DNA from: Brachypterus glaber
Taxonomy: Eukaryota; Arthropoda; Insecta; Coleoptera; Kateretidae
Direction of reading: 5' to 3'
NCBI GenBank assembly: GCA_958510825.1
Contig: OY294048.1
Coordinates: forward strand, 12,107,589-12,171,588
Length of the DNA stretch: 64,000 nt
The notes under the pieces were generated by a model. The model made no database searches, had not been told where the DNA came from, and saw only the letters and a program-made list of their open reading frames with translations. Positions 11,301 through 24,807 of this stretch are shown here, one piece after another. Position 1 is the stretch's first letter, and each line of letters starts with the position of its first letter. A program made the translations under genes and the position numbers.

Positions 11301-14300
11301 TGTCCAAATAAGCCATAAGGGAGCTACGGCCCTTTAAAATTGTAATAAAAATAAGGTTTTTAATTAATAACTCTGGTACCCTTTAGGCTAAAGCGACGAG
11401 CGACTAGTAATAATAAGGGCAAAAAGTTTACGTTAATTATTTTTTTTTAATTTATCCAGAGGCGTCCCTAGACGGAAAAATGTACTAGACTTAACACACT
11501 TTTGCCCCAAACTTTTTTATGTGTACTTTTTATAAATTCCTTGAGTAAAATACATAAAAAATGTCATATAGTGTGACACTCTAGGAGCAACCGTTTAAAA
11601 AAAAATGCAATTAAGAGGAAGTAACATTTTGTGCCACAAAAAACGTTACTTTTTAATGATGCTGAAGTTTGCAACGTTTTTTTGCATCGAAAATTCAAAT
11701 AGTATATTAAAGCACTTATTCCATAACACGTTTTTAGCGCACTAGTACTTTAGAAAACTCGCCGCAAGCTTGAAGCAAGTTTTAATTTTCGTTGCAAAAA
11801 AATGTTGCAAACTTCAGCTACATACTTTTTAAAAGGCGATTACTCCGTTAATATTAAATTTAGTTGTTTTGGTGAAGAATACTTTTTTGCTCAGTTTTAA
11901 ATGAAGAATCACCCTGCAGCATTAAAATTTTATTGATACTTTTTTTTGTTCCTCATTCGATATGTCATCTTCGAAGGGCCGTAGCTCCCTTAGGGCTCAT
12001 TGCAGGACCAACCTTTATAAAAACTTTTTTTCATATTTTTGGATGTAGAATCACCTCTTAAATTTTGGCATGGCCGTTGCTAATATACAGGGTTATTAAC
12101 CGTTTAAAATTAAATTTTAATAAAAAAAAAACATTAATTAAATAAAAACAATAAATTGGGATTTTCAATTTGTCTTTTAAATAAACTAATAAAATGCGCC
12201 ATCGTGGCGCCATCTATAACTCTATGATCTCCTGAAGCACTAACATTCACAACATCTTCTGCAACAACATTTCTATTTTCATCAAATCTAGGCAAGGTTC
12301 GAATCCCACCTAGAGCTACAATGGCCACCTGCGGAGGTAGAATAACGGATTTCATGTAAGTACCACCAATCGTACCAATGTTAGAAATACTAATAGTACC
12401 CCCGGATAAATCGTCTGGCCTAAACGTTCCATTTTTTCCGGATAATAATAATCTGTTTAGTTCTTGTGCAATTTCAACGATGTTGAGGTTTTCGACGTTT
12501 TTTATCACTGGAACTGCTAGTCCTACTTTAGTGTCCATAGCGATACCAATATTATGGCTTCTTTTATAAATGACATTTTCTACATTTTCATCAATGCAAG
12601 AATTCATGACAGGATATTTTTTCACCGCGTTTGAAACGGCTTTTATAAAAAACGGCATAAATGAAATCTTCGTGTCACTTAATTCTGGCATAGTTTTAAT
12701 ATTATTACGTAACTCGTTTAACTTTGTAACCTTTATTTCATCACTATATACAAAATCTGGTATTTTTTTAGATTCTGTCATTGTTTTGACCATTGCCTTT
12801 CTAAAACCTGTTATTCTTTCCACTCTATCTTCTTTTTCTATTTTTTTGCTAGCTGTTTGAGGTTGTGACATATATTTTAACACATCTTCTTTTAAAATCC
12901 TACTATCTTTTCCGGTTCCCTTAATTTTCGATAAATCTAAACTGTGTTCTTTAGCTAAACGTCTAACTGAAGGTATACATAAAACTTCATTACAAACAGA
13001 GCCTTGAGGAGCTGTTTCTATACTTTGAGATTCCGTTTGAGGAATTGTTTTTACAATTTTAGTTTGGCTTTGAGATTCTACATGTTTTGTTGGTTGAGGT
13101 GTTTCAGGGGAAACGGTTTCGGCATCATCAGTCTCAATGTTTATTAACGGTTTACCTACTAAAGCTATATCATCAATATTGTAGTATAATTTCTTGATTA
13201 TTCCATCATACCGGCTTGTTATGGTAACTGATGCCTTGTCACTCTGAACTTCACATATTTGGTCAAATTGTGCAACTTTGTCTCCCTCTTTGACGTACCA
13301 TTCCTTTACTACCACTTCTCTAATACCTTCTCCGATATCCGAGAGGTTAAAATCCACAGCGGCCGCAAATAATCTCGATAAATGCACATTTCTACATAAA
13401 ATATTCGACGGAATCACGTTTTTAACTAGGATTTCATTGAAAAATTTGCTGTGTAAGTTTAAAATTGCTTTTGGTGTATGTGACATCTTTACCTAAACTG
13501 TTTTTAACTTGAATTGATAACGTTCGAGTCCCTGACCTTTAATGATAATACTTTCTAAATAATACATTGCTGGTACATGAAAAAACAAAGTATCGCGTGG
13601 TCAAGAAAAACATAGTGTTCTTTTTTTAATAAGCCAATTTTTGTAATCAATCGTTTTCTTATCACCCAATAACCCCAGAAACAATATCAATTACCTAGTA
13701 TAATAAATAAAGAAATAAAGTTATGTACAATAAAAAAATTATTAATTTGTACATCATTCTGACAAGTTTTTTATTTGTTTTTTTTTGTATAGATTTTTGT
13801 GCCCCAAAGTAGTATTTTAATTTTGAATGATTAAATCTTTGATAGCCTTCGTAGATTTCACTAACGCTTACAGCGTGTCAGTGCCTGTCGGTCTGTCCGG
13901 GATTATATATGACCGCAATAACTCGAGATAAAGACGTCAAATTTTGACTAATTGCTGTGACTGGTTTTGATAAAAATCAGGGTGGGGGTAGTGGGTCAAA
14001 GAAGGTAAAAGCCATTTTCAAAAAAGTTAAAAATTTAAACTAGGTTTTAAAAAAATAAAAAATGATTTTTTAACTAAGGGGCCATTCCAGCGTTTCGGGT
14101 GTTTTACACATTAAAATTGATTTTATTAATACTTATGGCACCAACAGATTGGTACACGTGTGCTACAATTAGACTAATATACCAGTTAAACAAGCTGTTA
14201 AAACCCGAAATAAAATTTAAAAAAGTTAACGAAAATATTGGCAAAATTTTATTTTGGGTTTTAACAGCTTGATTAACTGGTATGTTAGTCTAATTGTAGC

Positions 14301-17300
14301 ACACTTGGACCAATCTATTAGTGCAATAAGCATTAATAAAATCCGTTTCAATGTGTACTAGTGAAACACCCGAAACGCTGGAATGGCCCTAAAGGGAAAG
14401 TATTCTTTTATTCAGGCCTATTCACATGTACCATTGATATTGAGATTTGTGGCAATATTGACGAAAATTACAAGGTCATTTAAGTCAACTGTATTAAAAC
14501 TGCATGGGATTGTATTTGTCAATATTGAATAGATTTCAATATTACATGTGAATAAGCCTGATTAACAGACTAGTATTTGTATATAATTTTGTAAAAAGAA
14601 ATGAGTGAACGTATAGGAAAGTATTATACTGTGTTTTTGATGGACAGCCGTATAGTATTGCAATCAAGGTCGTCATTGCGTTGCTAACGATTATTTCATG
14701 GTATAGAAAACTAACAGTATTGCAACTTAAGCTCGCGCATGGATTGTACGCATATTATAAAATTTGACTTTGAACGAAGCAATATGCTTCGAAAATAATA
14801 AATTTGCAAATTTATTATTAATCGACACCATAAGACCACTTCTAATTATTATTTGACACATTCACTACCACTGACGTTCCGGCGCGACAGGCTAACGAAC
14901 AATTTTTGATTACAAATAAAGCATTTGTTTGTATATTAGTTTAGAAATACTACTTTCCCTTAGTTTAGAAATAATACTTTCCCTTATAGGATTAGGTTCA
15001 TTTAAATAAAAACAAAACTTAAAACAAAAAATAAAATAAAAAAAAATAAAAAAAAAAAATTAAAAATTTTTTCTAAAAAAAAATTATTTTTTTCAAAAAA
15101 ATTTTCTTTTTTCTTAAAACGAAAAATAAGTTGAAAAAAATAAATTGAAAAAAATATTTTTTTGAAAAAAATTGTTTTTACCCCATTTTGCCCCCTTACC
15201 CCAACCCGATTTTTACGAAAAACAATCCCAACCTAGAATTTTGGATAATCAACCTGTGGTCCTAATTTGAAGTCTTTAGCCCCAAGCATTCTTGAGTTAT
15301 CGGGGTCACAAATTTCCCAGTTACAGACCAACAGACCGACAGACCGGCCGACAGACAGAATTTTTTTTGACCGAAATCATATTTTTTGGATATAAAACGT
15401 CCAGAAACCTAAAAAAAATCAAGTAAAATAAATATAAAATATAAAATTATCATACTTAATTTTTTTTTTTTATAATAAATAAATAATCATTACATAAAAC
15501 CATATTTTATAGATAGCGCTATAGCAGGCGCGTAGATATGGGGGGTAAATGGGGGTATTTTCTCCCAAGAATCTGTATTTGTTATATATTTTTATTTTGA
15601 ATTAAAATTTTTAAAATTATAATTTTTTTAGTCTACACTGATGGGCAAAACAAATAATATAAAATTAAAAAAATTTATTTTACATTATAGGTCCGCCCAA
15701 GTTAACTCGGATAAGCGGCAAAGAGCCAACCTACTGTGAACTAGTTTACTCGGATGAGTGCCTTAAGGGGTTAATAAAAAAACGTAATTCTAACTTATAA
15801 ATTATTCATTAGATAAATGCGCATAACTAATGCGCAAAGCAAGATTGCACTACTGGTTGTTTCTTATATTGTGTTCCCTACTGTGAAGATATTGTTTACA
15901 ATCTCCAGTTATCAAGTAGTCCAGAGATTCAATCGTCGCATAAATGATTTTTAATTGTACTAGGTGTTTTAAATCATAGGCGTAACTAGGAGCAAATATT
16001 GAGTGTGGCTAAATCCGCTATTCCTCGTATGAGAACAACAAGGTTTCAACTGTATAAAATATAGATTTGAGTTATGATCAATAAAAACTTTAAAATCATG
16101 AAACTTACCTTAAATTTCATAATTGAGTGGTGTATTATGCTGTGTTGGGCTTATATTAGGATAAATTAGTACCTATAATACACATTTTATAAATATTTTA
16201 AATATTAGCTAAAATAAATTATTAGTTGAAACTTTGATGACCCAAAAATCTATGAAAAGTAGTAGTACAACAGTGTTCTAACTGAGCTAGAACCGTTTTG
16301 CATTAAATTCACATGTTTTTTGGCTGCTTGTTTTAATAATATATATATAAATGCAATATTTTGCATAAATTATTATTAATCATTATTAAAATTGATAATT
16401 ATAGCTTGACGCACGAATCTGTGGTTACGGGTAATATGTTTGGAATGTGTGTGCAAGTGGGAGGCCCGTTGCAGGCACGCACGCCTTATCAAAGAAAATA
16501 TATATAAGAACTTTAGCTTCCGTGTTAAACGTAGGCAACACAGATTACAAAAAGGTTGCAGGCGCCATCTAGCACGTAAATTGCGGACTATTGTCGGTAT
16601 AGTCGGTCTCTGTAAAAACCCCTAGTGACATCTAGCGGAAATTCTAAGTAATAGAGATGGCGCCAATTTCAAATTCTTAATAAAATTGTTAATTAAAACA
16701 CGTTGAAGGACAATGACGCTGTCGAGCGGTTTGCCTGCGTTTTCGCAGACATACCGCTGGACAGCGTCATTGTCCTTCAACGTGTTTTAATTATTACTTA
16801 AATAAAAATGCAAAACAAAAATAAAACTATTTATTTCATTTAAAAAAAGTACATACAAGAATAATTCTTAATTACCTATACATAAAGAATAATTTTTTAT
16901 CAAATCAATGAAAATATTTTACTGGACGAAATCCGAAAATTGTTTTTTTTTTATCACCCTCAGCTTTTACAACATAAAAGTAATTATATTATTATATTAT
17001 AATTATTATTATTATACACCGTTTTATGAGAGAATATATTCTCGTACACGAATCGCACGTCACAGTGTGTAAACTAAATAGCACTCTGTATGGATATTGG
17101 CAGGGGCGGATTTATTTTATTTTAAGGGGAGAAGGGGCATCCATAAGGAAAAAAATTGCGCATTCACCAAAAATATAACTTTGAAGGTATTAAAACTTTT
17201 TACCCACATGAGTTAAAACTAAAACTGGGGTACGTACTCGTAATACTAATTGGATAATCGCCACTGACTGTTTCCAAAAACACTAAAAACGCATGAAAGC

Positions 17301-20300
17301 ATAATTAATATTTTGTTTTAATTGTTTTATATATAAATTACTCACTTTTAAAAGCTTTGCTGACAGAAACTCCACCCTTCTTAAGAGTGTGGCTAGTTGG
17401 TTAATAGCCACCGATTCGTTTCAAAAACACTAAAAACACATGAATGGATCATTAATATTTAGTTTTAATTGTTACGTATGTATATTACTTACTTTTAAAA
17501 GCTTCACGGAAAGAAACATTCGACCCTCTTCAAAAGTGTGACCAATTGGTTAATCGCCACTGATTGGTTTCAAAAACACTAAAAACACATGAAAGCATCA
17601 TTATTATTTAGTTTTAATTGTTGTGTACGTATATTTATTCAAATAATTACCTTTTCCAAAGTTATTAAAATTTTTCGTCGCACACCAATCCAAGATTTAG
17701 ATTTTTTGAGGTTAGAAACACGGAAACCCCCGCTTTATATATATTTTTTTTACAAAAAAGTAAGCCTAATACTTTCAATGGGATTTTGTTTTAAATATGG
17801 TCAATATGCAATATAGAATCATTCTTAATAATATTATCTTAAAATATTTACTATTTTTCAATTTATTATTATTTTCAATACGATGCCATCTATCAGGATA
17901 AATGTAAAGCTTTACAAGAAAAGATAAAAGAAACCTATCTGTTAAAAAATACAAAAAATAACGCTAGCGACATCTAGCACGTAAATTGCGATGCTATGGC
18001 GGCCATTTTAGCTGTGTTGCAAGGTCACCTACTTAAGGCTGCCCCCCCCCTGCGCCTTATAACGCTCTTGACGGAAAGAAGAGAGCGCGAATGATTCCTC
18101 CCCCTTAGGAGACTTTCTTTCATGCGGAGAACTATAGTAGTTGTTTCGCACAAGCATTTCTCATCAACCTTCATAATTTTGGTAAAAATCACAGGCCAAA
18201 CTTTTTATGCATTAGTGACATCGGTGTGACTTAAGTTAATTTTTATTAACGGAGTACCTGATTTTTAAGTAGGAAATTCAAATTAAACTTTATTATCAGT
18301 TGGAATCTCATTTCACTAAAAAAATCTCAAAAAATGCAGATATAACATGGTTGTATTGTAAATAAAATGGGCTATGTGCATAATATTATTATTTTTTAAG
18401 TAAAGGCAAAAAGGTAGTAAAAAGCTCTCTATTCAAAAATGCAAAATAGTGAAAACCTGAAAAAATGTTAGTTGAAACCTTGTTGTTCTGATACGACGTA
18501 TTGTTGAGGGGCTAATTAAGCGTTTAAGATAATTAAAAATATGTTGCCTATTTTACTATGTGCTTAATTATTGCTCTAAGCATATGAACGCTAAATTTCA
18601 TTTGGAGGAGAACAAGCCCTCCCTCCGTTCCCCATATTTGCGCCTATATTTTGGAGTATTTTCTCTCTCGTGTATAGGCACGAGTTCTGGAACCCACTAT
18701 ATATATTTGGTCTATTGCAATATTTTCTGATGTAGAATCACTTTTTAAAATTATTGACCCTACTTCAAATACACCGTGTATAATAAAGAATAGAATAAGT
18801 CTTATTCTTATTAAATAAGATTATTTATAAACAATCTAATAAGCTTTTTTTAATACTCCCGCAGTTTTAGAGTTGGAGCAGGTAAAACAAGAAAGTTCAT
18901 ATTGCGAATAAAATATTGAGAAAACCATTAAAATAAAATTAATATAAAGACGTTTAAGTCTTTTTATAGATTATTAAGATTCTGTATACCCTATAGGGTA
19001 AAACTTTGTCCATTAATCAAATTCGTAAAAATATAAGAAAAGTGTCGTTACATTTTTGTAACATGGAATATATACTAAATGGGAAAAGTTATTTTGTTGG
19101 AAAACAAGTCTTAAAGTTATAAAATGCTATTTTATATAAAATTGTATGCCATACAATGTATGGTATACTTTTTTTATAAAATTGTATGGTATACTCTTTG
19201 GCTTGTTTTAAATATACAGGTTAATTTTCCCCCATATAACCTCCATAACGATACCGAAAATGGCCACATAAACGTTTGTGCCATTGGTTTAAAACGCTTT
19301 TAATGGATAAATCCAGTCTTTTGATTCCTTTCATCGAGCACATTAAACTTTTGTATGGGCAAATCCGTACAAATTCGCTTTGTCCCATTTTTTTTAACAT
19401 TTTGATAAAAATTTGGACTGAATCTCTACGGTTATATATAAAGATACTAATTATTAATATAATGATCAATTATAATTAAATAGTAATAATTACATCTAGT
19501 AGTTATAATCGAATACCACTAGTCTAGTCTGTATTAGTAGTTATGTAACATAAAAGGGTGCTAGAATGATAAATAAGCACAGAAAAATAGAGTTTAGATT
19601 TTAGATTTTGTAAGAAAAAATCTTACAGTAGTTTAAAGACCACCAATAGAGAAAAAATATTACGGCTGGTTTATGTGTAGTTATAGTAAATTACCTGGTC
19701 CACACAAACCCATAGGGCTTAAGGATTGTTCTGTACTGTTTAACATATAAGTTATATGATATAACTGTGATAACTAAATTAATTAATAAATAATACTTAA
19801 TACTTAATACTTAATACTTAATACTTAATACTTAATACTTAATACTTAATACTTAATACTTAATACTTAAAACTTAATACTTAATACTTAATACTTAATA
19901 CTTAATACTTAATACTTAATACTTAATACTTAATACCTGTACTATACTATCAGTAAACTAAATTCTTAATTAATTAGTTAATTCATTAATCTATTCTACA
20001 ATCATCGTACAGAGTGATATTGGTAGACTGCAGCTTTGGGCTACTGACCCTCTTCAGTACCAAACCCTCACGCTGATTTATAAAATCTTTTAGACTTATT
20101 CACTTCAGAAGACTTAGAAAAGTCATCAGATTGATGTCTATTTGTGCGCCATCTATTTCTAGATGTAGACAAGTACTCATATTTCTGCCAATCTAGACTC
20201 TTGGAATAGTAGCAAGTTGAAGACTTGATGGAATATTTAATTAATATTTTTATAATATTAACCTTGTGCCACAGACACGTCATAGATTTTAGGCCTGGGT

Positions 20301-23300
20301 AGTATGCAAGTTATGATTTCTCCCAACTCCGACTAACTACGGCTTTCAGCGTCTCAGTACCTTTCGAACATTCAGTTTAAGCCCTAAATCCGAGCGGAGA
20401 AGTTGGTATATTGCACAGTGATTTATCACGTGTTCATTTAAAATTTAATTTAATACTTACGCCAAGCCTGTAAGTAATAAAATAAATAATAAAAACAATA
20501 AGGTTTATCCTTGCAAAAAATAAATAATATTTTTTTTTTAATTTTATGTTTATGTTGTTTATTTATGATTACGTTTTTAATTTTATCTTATAAATATATT
20601 TTTTTCTTTCTTCTACGAAGTTATTTAAATAAATTTTGACTATACTATACTCTAATAATATAATACTATATAATACTTACTATACTATAGTACAAATTTT
20701 ATTAGATATATAAATAACTCATTTAAATATTATGTTCTATTGCATTTATAATTAAATAATTAAAGCTACAAAGAACACGTTTAATGATAAATAAATCAAA
20801 ATTTTAAAAATGTTGTTCTATTTTTAAATGGTTTAAAGGGAGGCGTAATTTTTACGCCGTGTCTGTAGAAACGTTCCATAAATAAGGTGTCTGTGGCAAA
20901 GGGTTAAATTAAATTTAAAAAATCCTATCCTTAGTTAATTTAGTTATAAAAATAGATGAACCAACCTTTAAAATCCGAAAATTTCTACTTACGCGGTAAA
21001 TAAGCTCTCTAGTTTTCCATATAAATCTCTTCTCGTGCGTCTATGCACTTGATGATATACTGGATCCATATAAGTGTTAATGGGTTCGTAACCCTCATAT
21101 CTTTTTCTTTTATATTCCTGCTGACTATATGCGTTTGAACTCCAACGATTATTTCTAAAAAAGTAAATGATGAATGATATTGGCGAATCACTGTTGAATT
21201 TTAAAATAAACTAGAATAGTGACAAGCAAATTATCAAAACATCAGCACTAATTTGAAACCTTACGAAAAGCGAAATTATGTGAATAGCTGATTCAGGTAT
21301 AATTATCACTAACTAAACTAAGCCTTTCTGCCAAAAAAAAGATGCTTTCTTAGCTGACCAATAAAAAGGACAGAATGGCTTACTTTAGGTATAAACGGTG
21401 CACAAACCGGACTTGAGCGGATGAAATTCACCCGCTCAAGTCCGGTTTTTGCAACATTTATACCCGCTTAGACACGTCATTTTCATTAGGGTAGTGATAA
21501 TTATGCCTGAATCAGCCTTTACACCTGGGTGTTGCATAATTTAATAATATCTTCAAAACATTACACAGGGTTATTTAGAAATAGGGTCATTACTTTTAAG
21601 GGTTGATTCTACATGAAAAAAAAATTCTATAAACATATGTCTAAAAATGTGTCGTAAGGGAGCTAAGCCCCTTTGAAAGTGAGGCCCATCTTCGTTTTTC
21701 TGTGTAACTATTTTGTAATTTTATTTTTTGAATATGATTCCTCAGGTCAAAACACATAAAAAAGGTTATCTTGTTGTAATACTGTAGGATTAATCGTTTT
21801 CGAGAAAAGTTCATTTGAAGGTGAAATTTCACGGTTCTAAGACAAAAAATTTAACACTAAAATATTGAAAACCCAGCGAAATTTTAATGATGCAGGGTGA
21901 ATGTACATCAAAAACTAAGAATAAAACCGAATACACAGGGTCTTTCAAAAATCAATCCTAACGGAGTCTCCTAAAAATGCATACACCATTTTAAAGGGCC
22001 ATAGTAATTGAAAAGCGACTTTTCAACCTACATATATGGAAACTTTTTTTCTTAGTTTTTGATATAGAATAACCCTGCATCATTGAAATTTTGGTTTTCA
22101 ACATTTTAGTATACTAAAATGAAGTACTTTTGGGGGTCTTATTTTATACCAAAATGACATTTGTTCCGCATATAAACAATATTGTTAATAAGGCGCTCAG
22201 AATGTGTGGTTTTGTTATGACAATGTCAAGACTTTACTAATATTTCTGCTATAGTCTTACTTTTCAATACTTTTTCTTGTAGCATTCTTGAATATGCGTC
22301 CATTATATGGAGACCGTCATATCAGTGTTACATTAACCTTATTCAAAAAGTACAGAAAAAAATGACTAAATTTTTGGTTTACAAGCTTAAGGTATCTATT
22401 GATATTAGCTATATAGACAAATTATCCCTTTTAGGATTGGAGTCACTTGCAAATAGAAGTATTAATATTGATAAAATATTTATGTATAAGCTTTTTAACA
22501 ATTTAATTACTTGTGATGATGTATTAAAACTTTTTTACTTTCGCGCATCGTCTGTACAAACTCGTAATAAAAACTTGTTACACATTCCCTTTTCTAGAAC
22601 CAATTTATTTCAGTTTAGTCCAATTCCTAGATTGGCTAGAAATTTAAATCAGTGTAATATTGATATTTTTAACACAAGCTTAATAGGTTTTAAGAAATAT
22701 CTTAAAAATGTTTAATTATTTAACTTTTATACGTACTTAGTTATTTATTAAGTATTTAGTTAATTCTAAAAATTGTTTTTTCTTATGTATTGTACTACTT
22801 GGATTTCTTCTGTAATGTACAACAATAAATAAATAAATAAAATAAAATAAAAATAAAAAGTACTAGTACTTCATTTTTCGTCGTGGAACCGAACCTTCAA
22901 ACGAATTTTTCTCAAAATACGGTTAATCCTACGGTATTACAACAAGAGTACCTTTTTATGTATTTTGATAATCATATCAAATCATATCCCAAAAATAAAA
23001 TTACAAAAAAGTTACACAGAAAAAAGTCCCATACAAGAAACTGATAAAGCATTGTGCATACTGCTGGTTGAAATAAGTACATGAAAATAACATACAAAGA
23101 TTTTTTTTAAGTGCAAAATCTAGTCGATATATCTTAAAGCATTGCTAAATAAAAACCGAATTTTTAGCCACTTTAAAGGGGACTTAGCTCCCTTCGATGC
23201 ATTTTTAGACATATGTTTACAAGAACTAAAAGAACTTTATGTCTTATTTTATGATGTAAACACCTTAAAATTTCGGACCTTTTATTTCTTTTCCTATATT

Positions 23301-24771
23301 TTACTATGATATTAACATTGACGTAACGCTAGGGCCAACTCCCTCCCCCCTCAGGTACGTAAGGTAATTCCTGAACAAACCCGTATACGGGTAATTATAG
23401 ACAGTTAAGTAACAAGATGTTTTTTCAAGTTACTCAAATTACTTAGATTTAGATAACTTTAACTTCGAAAACAACTGATACATCTATTCAAAAAATAAAA
23501 CGAAACAAAAGTATACTCACTGACTTTTTTCATTTGAGACAACCAGGTCAACGTTTAAATATGGACCTTTGACTATTTTTCTGCTTGCTGCAACCAGAAA
23601 TCTGGTAAGGGCAACAGCACAACTTATTCTGGTTAGGAAACGTTCAAGTATTACGTAACGCAAAATGTACCAAAATTCATACACTTCATAATCGGTTCTC
23701 TCGTTATTCAAGGCTGTAGAGATTTCATATTTTGGCTACCCCCCTAACACATCCCCTATTAGGGGGTAGCCAAAATATGAAATCTCTATAATCTATAATA
23801 ACGCGAGAACCGGTTTATGAAGTGTATGAATTTTGGTACAATTTGCGTTACGTAATACTTGAACGTTCCCTTACCAGAAACAAAGCTTAAATTTTAAGAA
23901 TCTGGTAAGCTGCTTACCGTAAGCTTACCGTAAGCTTACCATAAACATGATAATTTTTCTTGTGCCCTTACAAAATTTCTAGGTGCAGCAACATAAAAAA
24001 TACTTGTTCCGTATTTAACTATTGATTTGGTTGTCCCAACATGTTGCAACAGTTAGGGGGCAAACCAATTTTATTTTGAGTACTTTCTTATGAAGTTAAG
24101 TTTTACAAAAAACAGGAAAAATTACAAAAAAAAAATTATGAAAATCATAGAAACTTTACAAACAAATATAAACCCAATTTTTTATAAAAAAAAAAAACAA
24201 AAAAACTAAAAAAAAATAATACTAAAATTTTTAGTAAAACATAAAAAAAAAATTAAATTTTTTGTTTTTCTATAATAATCCAGTTGTTCATAAATCACTT
24301 CAAAGTAAAAGTTAAAATAAACCAAGTAATTTCTAAGTTCCCGAAAGTTACTGAATATTTTTTTTAAATTATCTCTGTCAAATAAAACAATACAATTTTT
24401 TAAAATAATTACTTAAAAGGACAAGATTAACTTTGTGAACAACTGATAGATCTCTTTAAAAATTAAAACGACAAAATAAGATACCCACTCGAAAAGAAGG
24501 ATGCAGGGCCGTATTTTGAAAGGAATGGTTAGTCCAGGAAGAAAAAGAATGAATAACAATTAATATCTTATGCCCTACCTACAACAAAATAAGAAAGAGA
24601 TAAACGAATTGTCTTTTTCTAGCGCATAAAAAGTCGAGATTTTATCCACAAAAAAAAAGGATTTTCGGTTTTATTTATAAACCAAGCAAGCTACCATTAA
24701 CAGTTTTTACTTGTTTGAACCTGGGATCCATATTTAGTATTTATTAAAACGTTCTGATTTTTTCTTGAAAA

Positions 24772-24807
<36 letters not shown>

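Noticed and set aside
16440..16625. Arg-rich 61-codon frame
   Set aside because: No family features; it overlaps a repeated GCGCCATCTAGCACG phrase seen elsewhere, so likely repeat DNA.
19221..19479. Overlapping 82- and 67-codon frames on opposite strands
   Set aside because: No motif recognised and mutually antisense; nothing favours either as a gene.
19791..19936. Telomere-like repeat
   Set aside because: The unit TAATACT differs from insect TTAGG and is internal.
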